This document shows, in pieces, positions 56,209 to 64,000 of a DNA stretch of 64,000 nt (position 1 is its first letter; the number at the start of each line of letters is the position of its first letter). A program made the position numbers and the translations under genes. Origin of the DNA: Steroidobacter gossypii (GTDB taxonomy: Bacteria; Pseudomonadota; Gammaproteobacteria; Steroidobacterales; Steroidobacteraceae); NCBI RefSeq assembly GCF_016801985.1, contig NZ_JAEVLS010000002.1, forward strand, positions 1,302,001 to 1,366,000, given 5' to 3'. The notes beneath the pieces were generated by a model. It made no database searches, had not been told where the DNA came from, and saw nothing but the letters and a program-made list of their open reading frames with translations.

Positions 56209-57281
56209 ACCCCATTCTCAAACTGGCCCGGCCCGACATCCTGTCGCTGCAACCTTATCAGCACGCGGCGTGGGAGCCGACGCTCGAGCGCATGCACGCC
56301 AACGAAATGCCCTGGCGCGCGGATGGAGATCGCTCGGGCGCCGGGCTCAATCGTTATCCGGAACCGCAGCCCGATGCGCTCATCGAGCATCTGGCGAAGT
56401 TGTATGGGGTCGCGGCGAAGAATGTGATCGCTGGACGCGGCAGTGACGAAGGCATCGATCTGCTGGTGCGCGCCTTCTGTCGCGCGGGCGTCGATGACGT
56501 GCTGATCTGCCCGCCTACCTTTGGCATGTACAAAGTGTCGGCTCGCATTCAAGGCGCAGGCGTTATCGAAGTGCCCCTCATCAAAGAGCGCGGCTTTGCG
56601 CTGGACACCGAGTCGGTGCTCGCCGCCTGGCGCGAGACCGTCAAGCTCGTGTTCGTCTGCACGCCCAACAACCCCACGGGCAATCTGCTCGATCGCGCAT
56701 CTGTTGAACGGCTTTGCAAAGAACTGAGCGACAAGGCGCTCGTCGTGGTGGATGAGGCTTATATCGAATTCGCTGGCGTCCCCAGCATGGCAGCGCAGCT
56801 CGAGCGCTTTCCCAATCTCGTCATTCTGCGCACACTTTCCAAAGCGTATGCGCTGGCCGGCGCTCGCTGCGGCGCTCTGATCGCACACGAGGACATCGTG
56901 AGTCTCCTGGCGCGTGTCATCACGCCTTACGCGCTGCCGACGCACACGATCGATGCGGTGCTCGAGTTCACCAACGACGCGCACGTCGCCGAGTCGAAGC
57001 AGCGTATCGACCTGATCCTGTGTGAGCGCGCCCGGCTCATCGAGCGCCTCGCGCCTCTGCCATTGATCAAGAAGGTGTGGTCGAGCGACGCCAACTTCAT
57101 TCTCGTAGATTGCAACGATGCGGACGCGGTGCTGCGCGCGGCGCTCGCTGCCGGCTTGATCATTCGTGATCCTCGTTCACAGCTCGGCCTTGGCGACAGT
57201 CTGCGCATTTCCATCGGCACACCGGAACAGAACGATCGATTGGTGCGCGGTGTGGCTCGAGCTTCGGGAGTTGCGGCATGA
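56205..57281 (+). CDS. hisC: Histidinol-phosphate aminotransferase
   Basis: The 358-residue class II PLP aminotransferase has L-N-R-Y-P-E-P-Q near residue 46, [21 protein letters not shown] and the PLP lysine in [14 protein letters not shown]. It transfers the amino group to imidazole-acetol phosphate. ATG overlaps the hisD stop, and its own stop overlaps hisB. Confidence 0.96.
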   Translation: MNPILKLARPDILSLQPYQHAAWEPTLERMHANEMPWRADGDRSGAGLNRYPEPQPDALIEHLAKLYGVAAKNVIAGRGSDEGIDLLVRAFCRAGVDDVLICPPTFGMYKVSARIQGAGVIEVPLIKERGFALDTESVLAAWRETVKLVFVCTPNNPTGNLLDRASVERLCKELSDKALVVVDEAYIEFAGVPSMAAQLERFPNLVILRTLSKAYALAGARCGALIAHEDIVSLLARVITPYALPTHTIDAVLEFTNDAHVAESKQRIDLILCERARLIERLAPLPLIKKVWSSDANFILVDCNDADAVLRAALAAGLIIRDPRSQLGLGDSLRISIGTPEQNDRLVRGVARASGVAA

Positions 57282-58354
57282 GCGGCCAGCGCGTTTTGTT
57301 CATCGATCGCGACGGCACGATCATCGTCGAGCCGGCGGACAAGCAGATCGACAGCTTGCAGAAGTTGCGCCTGGTCCCCGATGTGATCGCCGGTCTGCAG
57401 CGGCTGCGCGATGCAGGCTATACGCTCGTCATGGTGAGCAATCAGGATGGCCTGGGCACCGAGAGCTTCCCCGAGCCCACCTTCCGCGAGCCGCACGAAT
57501 TCCTGCGCGAGTTGCTGGCCTCGCAAGGAATTCGCTTCGCCGAAGAGTTCATCTGCCCGCACAAGCCTGCGGACAACTGTCACTGCCGCAAGCCCAAGAC
57601 CGGGCTGCTCGATGATTACTTGCGCGAGCATCCCATCGATCGCGAGCACAGCTATGTCATCGGCGATCGTGAGACCGATCTGGAGCTTGCCCGCAATCTC
57701 GGCATCCAAGGCATACGCGTGCGCACCGAAGAAACACCGGGCGAGACGTGGCCCGAGATCGTGGCCCGCCTCACATCGCAGACTCGCGTTGCCTCGGTGG
57801 TCCGAAAAACCAAGGAAACCGACATCAAGGTCGAAGTGAATCTCGATCGCGAGTCACCGATCCACATCAGCACGGGCCTGGGTTTTTTCGATCACATGCT
57901 CGAGCAGATCGCCAAGCACGGCGGCTTCTCGCTGCAGCTCTCCTGCCAGGGCGACCTGCACATCGATGAGCATCACACGGTGGAGGATTGCGCGCTCGCG
58001 CTCGGGCAGGCGTTGAAGCAGGCGCTCGGCGACAAGCGCGGGATCCATCGCTATGGATTTCTGCTGCCGATGGATGAGGCGCTCGCGCAGGTGGCCATCG
58101 ATCTCTCGGGCCGACCCTACTTCGTGTTCGAAGGCCAGTTCGGCCGCGATCAGGTCGGACAGTTGCCTACCGAGCTCGTGCCGCATTTCTTCCGCTCGCT
58201 GGCCGAAACGCTGGGCGCGGCCATCAATCTGAAGGTTCAGGGTGACAACACCCATCACATGATCGAAGCTTGTTTCAAAGGCGTCGGTCGCACATTGCGC
58301 CAGGCATTTCGGATCACCGACACCGAGCTGCCGAGCACCAAGGGCACGCTGTAA
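57278..58354 (+). CDS. hisB: Bifunctional histidinol-phosphatase / imidazoleglycerol-phosphate dehydratase
   Basis: The 358-residue fusion has an N-terminal HAD phosphatase (F-I-D-R-D-G-T-I near residue 7; zinc-type [11 protein letters not shown]) and a C-terminal dehydratase starting near residue 168, with [12 protein letters not shown] and [10 protein letters not shown] metal sites. The fusion is typical of gammaproteobacteria; most other bacteria encode the two activities separately. It overlaps hisC, and its TAA shares an A with the hisH start (TAATG). Confidence 0.96.
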   Translation: MSGQRVLFIDRDGTIIVEPADKQIDSLQKLRLVPDVIAGLQRLRDAGYTLVMVSNQDGLGTESFPEPTFREPHEFLRELLASQGIRFAEEFICPHKPADNCHCRKPKTGLLDDYLREHPIDREHSYVIGDRETDLELARNLGIQGIRVRTEETPGETWPEIVARLTSQTRVASVVRKTKETDIKVEVNLDRESPIHISTGLGFFDHMLEQIAKHGGFSLQLSCQGDLHIDEHHTVEDCALALGQALKQALGDKRGIHRYGFLLPMDEALAQVAIDLSGRPYFVFEGQFGRDQVGQLPTELVPHFFRSLAETLGAAINLKVQGDNTHHMIEACFKGVGRTLRQAFRITDTELPSTKGTL

Positions 58355-58959
58355 TGCAACTCGTGATCATCGACAGTGGCGGCGCCAACATCGCATCGTT
58401 GCGCTATGCGATCGACCGCCTCGGCGTGGCCTCGGAGCTGACCACCGACCCGAACAAGGTCCGCGCAGCCTCGCACGTGATTCTGCCCGGCGTGGGCGCC
58501 GCGGCGGACTGCATGGGTCGGCTGGAGAAGATCCCCGGTCTGGTCGACACGATTCGCAAACTGCGTCAGCCGATGCTCGGCATCTGCGTCGGCATGCAGC
58601 TGCTCTTCGAATCGTCCGAAGAAGGCGAAGTGCCGTGTCTGGGGCTGCTGCCCGGCCGCGTGCGACGCTTCGCCGATCGCGACGATCTGCCCGTGCCGCA
58701 CATGGGCTGGAATCAACTCGAGTTCGATGCGACCTCGCCGCTGCTCAGGGACATTCAGCCCGGCGATCACGTTTATTTCGTGCACAGCTATTCGGCGCCG
58801 GTCGGTCCGCTGACCCTGGCCACCGCCACCTACGGCGAGCAATTCTCCGCACTGGTTCAAAGCGGCAATGTGTTTGGCGCGCAGTTCCACCCGGAACGTT
58901 CGGCCCGCATCGGCTCGCTGCTGCTGCGTAACTTCCTGCAACTGCAACCGACTCACTGA
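58354..58959 (+). CDS. hisH: Imidazole glycerol phosphate synthase, glutamine amidotransferase subunit
   Basis: The 201-residue class I glutaminase supplies ammonia to HisF. The catalytic Cys is in L-G-I-C-V-G-M-Q near residue 78 and the His-Glu pair in F-H-P-E-R-S near residue 180. The N-terminus V-I-I-D-S-G-G-A-N-I-A-S-L is typical. It starts inside the hisB stop and is followed six bases later by hisA. Confidence 0.96.
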   Translation: MQLVIIDSGGANIASLRYAIDRLGVASELTTDPNKVRAASHVILPGVGAAADCMGRLEKIPGLVDTIRKLRQPMLGICVGMQLLFESSEEGEVPCLGLLPGRVRRFADRDDLPVPHMGWNQLEFDATSPLLRDIQPGDHVYFVHSYSAPVGPLTLATATYGEQFSALVQSGNVFGAQFHPERSARIGSLLLRNFLQLQPTH

Positions 58960-58965
58960 GCATCC

Positions 58966-59724
58966 ATGGAGCTGATTCCCGCCATCGATTTGAAAGACGG
59001 CCGCTGCGTGCGGCTGTTGAAGGGCGATTTCTCCGCCGAGACGGTGTATTCCAACGATCCGGCCGAGATTCTCGCGCGCTATCGCGGCTTTGGCGCCCGG
59101 CGCGTTCACGTCGTCGATCTCGACGGCGCGAAAGACGGCACGCAGGCGAATCGCGATGTGATCATGAAGTTCGCAAGCGATCCTTCCGTCAAGCTGCAGG
59201 TCGGCGGCGGGCTGCGCTCGCTCGATCGAGTGAAGGCATTGCTGGAGGCAGGCGTGGAGCGCGCTGTGATCGGCAGCGTCGCGATCAATTCGCCCGAGGT
59301 GGTTGTGTCGTGGCTTTCGGAAGTCGATCCGACGCGTGTCGTGCTGGCGCTCGATGTTCGTCTGGATGACTCGGGCCTGCCGATGCTCACGACCCACGGC
59401 TGGCAGCAAACCAGCGGTGTGTTGCTGTGGACGGCGGTCGAGCGCTTCGTGCGCGTCGGCTTGTCTCATGTGCTCTGCACGGATGTGGCGAGAGATGGCG
59501 CTCTCACCGGTCCGAACTTCGAGCTGTATGCCGAAGCGGTGCGTCGGTTTCCAGAGCTGCAGTGGCAGGCGTCGGGCGGTGTCGCTACCGCGCGCGATCT
59601 GATTGCCCTGCGCGATTGCGGCGTCGCTGCCGTGATCAGCGGCAAGGCGCTACTGGAAAACAAGATTTCTTCTCAGGAGTTGCGGCCATTCTTGCCAAAC
59701 GCATCATCCCCTGTCTCGATGTAA
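58966..59724 (+). CDS. hisA: Phosphoribosylformimino-5-aminoimidazole carboxamide ribotide isomerase
   Basis: The 252-residue TIM-barrel isomerase has its catalytic Asp pair in [13 protein letters not shown] at the N-terminus and in T-D-V-A-R-D-G near residue 175, plus V-G-G-G-L-R-S near residue 80. The last 37 bases overlap the start of hisF. Confidence 0.95.
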   Translation: MELIPAIDLKDGRCVRLLKGDFSAETVYSNDPAEILARYRGFGARRVHVVDLDGAKDGTQANRDVIMKFASDPSVKLQVGGGLRSLDRVKALLEAGVERAVIGSVAINSPEVVVSWLSEVDPTRVVLALDVRLDDSGLPMLTTHGWQQTSGVLLWTAVERFVRVGLSHVLCTDVARDGALTGPNFELYAEAVRRFPELQWQASGGVATARDLIALRDCGVAAVISGKALLENKISSQELRPFLPNASSPVSM

Positions 59725-60455
59725 GAGACGGGCAGGTCGTCAAGGGCGTGCGCTTCCGCGATCACGTGGTCGTGGGCGACATCCTGCAGCTCGCGACGCG
59801 CTATCGCGACGAGGGTGCGGACGAGCTGGTGTTCTACGACATCACCGCGAGCCCCGATGGGCGCACCGTGGATCGCAGCTGGATCAGCCGGATCGCGCGC
59901 ATCCTGGATATTCCTTTTTGCGTGGCCGGCGGTATTCGCAGCGTCTCCGACGCGGAGGAAGTTCTTGGCGAAGGCGCCGAGAAAGTCTCCATCAACTCGC
60001 CTGCCCTTGCGGATCCGGAGCTGATCAGCCGGTTGAGCGCTCGCTTTGGCGCGCAATGCGTGGTCGTTGGCATCGACAGTCAAACTGTCGATGGCGAATA
60101 TCAGGTGTATCAGTTCACCGGCGATCCCACGCGCACCCGTAACACCGCTCGCAAGACGCTCGATTGGGTGCGCGAGGTGCAGGAGCGCGGCGCGGGCGAG
60201 ATCGTGCTCAACTGCATGGCGAGTGACGGCGTTCGTAAAGGTTATGACATCGCTCAACTGGCCGCCGTCCGTGCGCAGTGTCGCGTGCCCTTGATTGCCT
60301 CTGGCGGCGCTGGGGCCAAGGAACATTTCGCGAGCGTGTTCAATGAGGCGAGGGTCGATGGGGCGCTCGCGGCGAGTGTCTTCCACACCGGCGCGTTGCC
60401 GATTCCTGATTTGAAGAGTTACCTGCGAGAGTCTGCGATCGAGGTCCGACCATGA
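59688..60455 (+). CDS. hisF: Imidazole glycerol phosphate synthase, cyclase subunit (AUU start)
   Basis: The 255-residue cyclase subunit has the catalytic Asp in [10 protein letters not shown] near residue 11 and the second in N-C-M-A-S-D-G near residue 180. The family N-terminus is normally [12 protein letters not shown]; here the aligned codons are ATT-CTT-GCC-AAA-CGC, and no ATG, GTG or TTG exists in frame nearby. AGGAG (59675-59679) is placed eight bases before ATT 59688. I therefore call an AUU start, overlapping hisA by 37 bases. A start at the next in-frame GTG would lose the catalytic Asp. Confidence 0.9.
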   Translation: MLAKRIIPCLDVRDGQVVKGVRFRDHVVVGDILQLATRYRDEGADELVFYDITASPDGRTVDRSWISRIARILDIPFCVAGGIRSVSDAEEVLGEGAEKVSINSPALADPELISRLSARFGAQCVVVGIDSQTVDGEYQVYQFTGDPTRTRNTARKTLDWVREVQERGAGEIVLNCMASDGVRKGYDIAQLAAVRAQCRVPLIASGGAGAKEHFASVFNEARVDGALAASVFHTGALPIPDLKSYLRESAIEVRP

Positions 60456-61081
60456 AACTCGATCAGATCGAATCGTTCGACTGGAACAAGGGCGACGGCC
60501 TGCTTCCCGCCGTGGTTCAAGAGGCGAGCACCGGCAAGGTGCTCATGCTCGGCTACATGAACCGGGAGTCGCTGCGCAAGACGCTTGGTGAGAAACGTGT
60601 GACCTTCTACAGCCGCAGCAAACAGCGACTCTGGACCAAAGGTGAGACCTCGGGTCACTTCCTGCACTTGGTCGATGCCGCCATCGATTGTGACAACGAC
60701 ACGCTTCTCATCACCGCGCGTCCCGATGGTCCCACGTGCCACAACGGCACCGACAGCTGCTTCGGCGATGCCATTGGCGCCACCGCCTCTCACCTCGCCT
60801 TCCTCTCTCGCCTGGAGACCGTCATCGAAAAGCGCGTCGCCGAGCGCCCCGAAGGCAGCTACACCGCCCGCCTCTGGGCCGAAGGCAAGACTCGGATGGC
60901 TCAGAAGGTCGGCGAAGAAGGCGTCGAGGTAGCGTTGGCCGCCGTCACGCAGGCAGATGACAAGCTCGTCGGCGAAGCCGCGGATTTGCTGTTTCATCTG
61001 ACGCTGCTGCTGAAGAGTCGGCAGCTGTCGTTGGCTCACGTGGTGGCTGAGTTGGAGCGGCGGCACGCGGCTAAGAAGTAA
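60452..61081 (+). CDS. hisI: Bifunctional phosphoribosyl-AMP cyclohydrolase / phosphoribosyl-ATP pyrophosphatase
   Basis: The 209-residue fusion (HisIE) has the cyclohydrolase domain first ([20 protein letters not shown] with the zinc-site Asp/Cys residues D-C-D-N-D-T) and then the pyrophosphohydrolase domain ([19 protein letters not shown]). It catalyses steps two and three. It overlaps hisF by four bases and is the last gene of the operon; no terminator is obvious after it. Confidence 0.96.
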   Translation: MKLDQIESFDWNKGDGLLPAVVQEASTGKVLMLGYMNRESLRKTLGEKRVTFYSRSKQRLWTKGETSGHFLHLVDAAIDCDNDTLLITARPDGPTCHNGTDSCFGDAIGATASHLAFLSRLETVIEKRVAERPEGSYTARLWAEGKTRMAQKVGEEGVEVALAAVTQADDKLVGEAADLLFHLTLLLKSRQLSLAHVVAELERRHAAKK

Positions 61082-61130
61082 GGTTTGCCGGGTTGCTCCC
61101 CGCTACGATGATTAGCGGCCTTAAGAGCCA

Positions 61131-61358
61131 TTACAGCAACTCAGTCACAATCTTTTCATCTGATAGACCGCGATGCCACCAGTGCCTCTCAGGTTCTGGC
61201 TCCGCCCGCCTTCGCCGCTTATTGAAGTCATCGAGACTGCGTGCGAACAGTTTTCGTGGCGGATGACGTTTCTGCGGGAACGCCGAATGTAAAATAGCGT
61301 ATCCAGCCATCGCGTCGTAACGCCAATCCGCAACATCGACTGCCATGAGCGTTCTCAT
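61131..61358 (-). CDS. Small hypothetical protein, probably a remnant
   Basis: This 75-codon frame encodes a protein with an aromatic-rich start (D-V-A-D-W-R-Y-D-A-M-A-G-Y) and a basic, charged tail. I do not recognise it. A second minus-strand frame, open from the ccdB stop at 61488 and reading L-Y-L-A-G-M-M-S-L-G-Y-P-E-A-P-A-Y-E-N, overlaps its beginning, as if one gene had been split by a frameshift near 61340. It lies downstream of ccdAB on the same strand. The 61082-61488 stretch holds nothing else that I can name. Confidence 0.3.
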   Translation of the reverse strand: MRTLMAVDVADWRYDAMAGYAILHSAFPQKRHPPRKLFARSLDDFNKRRRRAEPEPERHWWHRGLSDEKIVTELL

Positions 61359-61488
61359 AAGCCGGCGCTTCCGGATATCCCAACGACATCATTCCTGCGA
61401 GATAGAGCCGGCAGCTCTCGTGGGCTCCATCATTATTCCGAAGCGATTCCAGCCGCCGTTTCAGAAGTCGGCGGCGCTCGATAGCGCC

Positions 61489-61806
61489 CTACGCACCCGT
61501 AATCAGCAGATCGAGCGCAGAGACAATCACTGTTCGTTGCTCGGCCAGATCGCCAACCTCAACCCCCAGCTCCGATCGTGAAATACCCGCGAGCTGGGGC
61601 GTCATCAGCAGATAGCGTTCGCCATTGACTTCCATGGGTGGCGTCAGGCGAGTAATAGGCCGTTTCAGCAGGGTAGTCGCCTTCGTCAGCGGAATGACAA
61701 CTCGCGTCTGGAGCCCATCGAGAAGCTCTGCCTGAACATCCAACAGCAGCGGATACGTCGCCCTACTTCGCGGATTCTTGTTCTTGTACACCCGGAACTG
61801 AGCCAT
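61489..61806 (-). CDS. ccdB: CcdB-family toxin
   Basis: The 105-residue protein matches CcdB in length and ends: M-A-Q-F-R-V-Y-K-N-K-N near the start, Y-P-L-L-L-D-V-Q-A-E-L-L near residue 18 and S-A-L-D-L-L-I-T-G at the end, near where CcdB toxins contact gyrase. CcdB poisons DNA gyrase unless bound by CcdA. It starts inside the ccdA stop (TGATG), so translation is coupled. It appears intact. Confidence 0.9.
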   Translation of the reverse strand: MAQFRVYKNKNPRSRATYPLLLDVQAELLDGLQTRVVIPLTKATTLLKRPITRLTPPMEVNGERYLLMTPQLAGISRSELGVEVGDLAEQRTVIVSALDLLITGA

Positions 61807-62048
61807 CAGAAGCTCCGGCTGTCGTCAGAAAAGACTCCATGTTTCTCCACATGTTGGTTATAGGCGGCGATCGCTTCAAGGTTGTCGTCTCGCCATTGTT
61901 GCTGCTGCGCCTCCTGCAACTTCTCGATCAAAGCCTGTTCGAGGGTGGCAGACAGGTTGATCTTCGAGGCGCGTGCAGCTTCCAGCAACTCCCGGCGGAT
62001 GCTGACGTTCGTGGCGGTTTTCGCCTGGGCACGGGTGGCGGGGGGCAT
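61806..62048 (-). CDS. ccdA: CcdA-family antitoxin
   Basis: The 80-residue protein has the ribbon-helix-helix N-terminus of CcdA (T-A-T-N-V-S-I-R-R-E-L-L-E-A-A-R) and a C-terminal toxin-binding tail (Y-N-Q-H-V-E-K-H-G-V-F-S-D). ATG at 62048 was chosen (M-P-P-A-T); a start at 62060 would add four residues. The promoter just upstream contains a palindrome over the -10, the likely autoregulatory operator. Confidence 0.9.
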   Translation of the reverse strand: MPPATRAQAKTATNVSIRRELLEAARASKINLSATLEQALIEKLQEAQQQQWRDDNLEAIAAYNQHVEKHGVFSDDSRSF

Positions 62049-62079
62049 GCTCGGCTCCAACTATGACAAGGCAGGGCCA

Positions 62080-62111
62080 ACATTGTAATGTGGGTTGCTC
62101 ATGCGCATCAA
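62080..62111 (-). promoter_or_regulatory. Promoter and operator of ccdAB
   Basis: On the minus strand TTGATG (62111-62106) and TACAAT (62087-62082) are 18 bases apart. ACATTGTAATGT (62080-62091) is a perfect palindrome covering the -10. A further AATGTGGG (62087-62094) and its inverse CCCACATT (62115-62122) frame the region. Confidence 0.6.
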
Positions 62112-62121
62112 TGGCCCACAT

Positions 62122-62778
62122 TCATCTCCTGCCGGGCGACCACATGCGAGAAACGACGCTCCTCTCCGGAAACCGCGATGCACGCGTTGCCGGAAGAATC
62201 CAGCAAGGCGTTCCGCGGGAACCGACGGGGACGCATGCGTCGGCTTCGGCCGACTCCTTCAGCGCGCCGCCAACATTCATCTCACCCGTGGTGACGTAGT
62301 TGATTGCGATGTTGACGCCGACATCGAGCACGAACTTCGCCGCGAAGTTCAGGAGCTCCCCATCCGGGTCGACGTACTTGTAGGGGTTGTTGTTGACGTA
62401 TGCGTAGCGGTTGAAGCTCACCGGGTTCGATTCGACGGACCCAACGGGATCGGGTGACATGAAGCGACCCAGGTGTGGGTCGTAGTAACGCGCGCCGAGG
62501 TTGGTAAGCCCCAGCACCGTATCGTGAGGCTTGCCCGTGTAGCCGAGTTTTTCGGTATCCGGAGTCTGATCGATCTGATCGCCGAATGGCGCGTACTCCT
62601 TGCGCCAGAGCAGCTCGCCGGACGGGTTGGATGCTGCGACAACCGAGCCGAGTCCGTCAGTGTGGTAGTACGTGGTCTCGCGCGCGGCCTCTGCGGGGGC
62701 TGCAAGGGTGATCAGCGCAACGACCGCGGACAGCGCAATTGCGACCGACTGCCAAAACATTTTGGACATGGCGCTCAT
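62122..62778 (-). CDS. Short RHS-repeat core protein with signal peptide, 3' end altered
   Basis: The 218-residue protein has an N-terminal signal peptide (S-V-A-I-A-L-S-A-V-V-A-L-I-T-L-A, cleavage near A-E-A-A-R). The C-terminal RHS core follows: T-Y-Y-H-T-D-G-L-G-S-V-V, Y-A-P-F-G-D, G-L-T-N-L-G-A-R-Y-Y-D-P-H-L-G-R-F and S-P-D-P-V-G with P-Y-K-Y-V-D-P-D-G. RHS cores normally end a large protein and precede a variable toxin or effector tail. Here the core stands alone behind its own signal peptide, and after G-A-L-K-E-S-A the tail becomes basic and unlike the family. It is probably a remnant. Confidence 0.7.
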   Translation of the reverse strand: MSAMSKMFWQSVAIALSAVVALITLAAPAEAARETTYYHTDGLGSVVAASNPSGELLWRKEYAPFGDQIDQTPDTEKLGYTGKPHDTVLGLTNLGARYYDPHLGRFMSPDPVGSVESNPVSFNRYAYVNNNPYKYVDPDGELLNFAAKFVLDVGVNIAINYVTTGEMNVGGALKESAEADACVPVGSRGTPCWILPATRASRFPERSVVSRMWSPGRR

Positions 62779-63005
62779 TGTTGCCCCTCCGTGCCGAGAT
62801 CCGCGTCCGTCGTAGGCTCGGTGACTGTAATCGTGACGGTCTGCGTCGCTTGCCGTCCGTTGCTGTCGCTGACGGACGCTGAGATGGCATGCGCACCCAC
62901 TGCGAGCTCGCTGACACTGAGCGATGCGCCGGTTCCAAGATCGCCCATCAGGTCCGATGACCATTCGGCAAGATGCCCGTCGCACTGCCGTGGGAGCATT
63001 GGCAT
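62775..63005 (-). pseudogene. C-terminal remnant of an Ig-like or PKD-like domain protein
   Basis: The last 60 residues, G-D-L-G-T-G-A-S-L-S-V-S-E-L-A-V-G-A-H-A-I-S, then V-S-D-S-N-G-R-Q-A-T-Q-T-V-T-I-T-V-T, form one bacterial Ig-like or PKD-like beta-sandwich repeat. The preceding sequence lacks a credible start and signal peptide, so the N-terminal part of a larger secreted protein is missing. Its stop overlaps the RHS-core start (ATGA), as if both were once one polycistronic unit. Confidence 0.55.
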
Positions 63006-63090
63006 CGGCCGCTGGATGGTCGACGGTCCCCTATTTGATCAGCGCGACCGCCGTCACGGCAGGCGTGCTGATCCTCGCGCTTTCGCGATA

Positions 63091-64000
63091 CTACCGATCA
63101 GCCGCAGCAAGCGATTCCGTGGCCGCCCGAACGCGAGGCCGGGGGTCTGCAGCGATGCAGGTATTGCCCTGGCGTTGATAGCCACGATCGCATCGCCACT
63201 CGTTTCCCGAATATGCGAGGTGGGCGTTCTCCGGCAGCTCGATCCTCTCGCACCCATCCCCTTCTCTTCGGAAGCCGCGCTCGCATTGCCAGCGCCGGCC
63301 GGATGAGTCCAGGAATGCGTTCTGCGGGACCACCACTGCAACGCATGCGTCGCCCTGCGCTCGATAGCCGCGCTTGCATTCCCACCCAGGGCCGAATGGC
63401 TCATAGGTTTCGTAGGCGTTCGCAGGCACTTGAACACGGCGACACTCACCACCGACCTCTCGATAGCCGGGATCACATTCCCACCCGCGCCCATACAGAC
63501 GATAGGTGCGGTGTGCATTCGCAGGCGGTTGGATCGCTACGCAACCCTCGCCGCGACGCTCATATCCGGGGATGCATTCCCAACCGGGGTCGTCGGAGCG
63601 GAGACTCAGACGGGCATTCTGTGGAAGCTTCACTTCTACACAGGTGTCGTCCACGGCTCGATAGCCAGGCTCACAATCCCAACCGCGACCGTAGGGCAAA
63701 TCGGTGAAGTATCCGTGCGCCGGCAGCTGGATGGGCACGCACTCATTGCCTTGCTGTCGGTACCCACGTTCGCATCTCCAACTGCTGCCGTACGTATCCA
63801 GATAGGCGTGAGCGGGCACCTGGATCTCGACACAGGCATCACCTTGCCGCACATAACCCCGATCGCACTCCCATCCGTCCCCGAACACCGAAGGATGCGC
63901 ATGCGCCGGCATGGCGGCGCCGCGCGAAATCTCGACGCTTGCTGCCGCTGAGCGACTGCACCCGAGCATCAACAGGACCACAACCCCAAGATATGCGACG
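63091..64000 (-). CDS. Probable lipoprotein of eight two-cysteine repeats (5' end beyond window)
   Basis: The minus-strand frame is open from the window edge to 63091, about 303 codons. The N-terminal part is hydrophobic (V-A-Y-L-G-V-V-V-L-L-M-L-G-C, cysteine at the end), a lipoprotein-like signal whose start codon lies beyond 64000. Counting the GTG at 63981 as residue 1, eight repeats follow with Trp at 37, 68, 101, 134, 167, 200, 231 and 262. Each has the form W-x-C-x2-G-[YF]-x6-C followed by a [VLP]-P-x-[NH]-A-type link, so the spacing is 31-33 residues. The paired cysteines probably form one disulfide per repeat, making an extended surface chain. I do not recognise a named family. Confidence 0.7.
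   Translation of the reverse strand, partial: VAYLGVVVLLMLGCSRSAAASVEISRGAAMPAHAHPSVFGDGWECDRGYVRQGDACVEIQVPAHAYLDTYGSSWRCERGYRQQGNECVPIQLPAHGYFTDLPYGRGWDCEPGYRAVDDTCVEVKLPQNARLSLRSDDPGWECIPGYERRGEGCVAIQPPANAHRTYRLYGRGWECDPGYREVGGECRRVQVPANAYETYEPFGPGWECKRGYRAQGDACVAVVVPQNAFLDSSGRRWQCERGFRREGDGCERIELPENAHLAYSGNEWRCDRGYQRQGNTCIAADPRPRVRAATESLAAADR

Overview
The window is high-GC bacterial chromosome, most likely from a gammaproteobacterium near the Xanthomonadales, Nevskiales or Steroidobacteraceae. This placement is an inference from gene content and order; there is no rRNA in the window. The supporting features are: a compact his operon (yerC-hisG-D-C-B-H-A-F-IE) with bifunctional HisB and HisIE; the gammaproteobacterial order uvrC-pgsA-tRNA-Gly-tRNA-Cys; a SAM-I (S-box) riboswitch before metX-metB; an ilv-type peptide attenuator before ilvC; TonB-dependent receptors; and PEP-CTERM and type IV pilus accessory proteins. 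Almost everything is ordinary chromosomal coding sequence. Clear decay appears only at 4.4-5.2 kb and at 61.1-63.0 kb.

Layout. 0-0.8 kb: STAS protein plus the N-terminus of a CheA-type kinase. 1-9.3 kb: a glutathione transferase, a ROK fructokinase, a GAF-PAS histidine kinase, a pseudogene fusing a TonB-receptor plug domain to the tail of a membrane protein, a phosphate-type porin behind a PHO-box-like promoter, a phytase-like esterase and a TfpX-like pilus accessory protein. 9.5-20.4 kb: an amidase, a small glycan group (GT2, DegT aminotransferase, GT4), a BON protein, a RimK-type ligase, a fused MFS/spermidine synthase and a PQQ-type sugar dehydrogenase. 20.4-29.3 kb: a rhamnogalacturonan locus (PL26-like exo-lyase, TonB receptor, RhaM, GH105, MFS transporter). 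29.4-36.6 kb: a MerR regulator, an alpha/beta hydrolase, two tRNAs, pgsA, uvrC, a Phd-VapC module, a family 5 uracil-DNA glycosylase and a PEP-CTERM protein. 36.8-43.7 kb: the glyoxylate shunt (aceB-aceA) with a divergent LysR gene, rluE, an EamA transporter and an M17 aminopeptidase. 43.9-49.4 kb: ilvC-ilvE-leuC-leuD-leuB behind a leader peptide and attenuator. 49.4-49.7 kb: a candidate free-standing small RNA. 49.9-53.4 kb: a nitronate monooxygenase and S-box-controlled metX-metB. 53.5-61.1 kb: the his operon with its own TrpR-like regulator. 61.1-64 kb: an accessory tail with a CcdAB module, remnants of an RHS locus and a lipoprotein made of eight two-cysteine repeats that I do not recognise.

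Three biosynthetic units in a row are each controlled by a different mechanism that can be read from the DNA: branched-chain amino acids by ribosome-mediated attenuation, methionine by a SAM riboswitch, and histidine probably by a TrpR-family repressor acting on a palindrome before its own operon. The hisF gene appears to start at AUU. The pectin side-chain locus contains depolymerisation, uptake and first-step rhamnose handling, but no rhamnose catabolic genes, so those must lie elsewhere. I found no CRISPR array, prophage, insertion sequence with a transposase, or obvious defence system.
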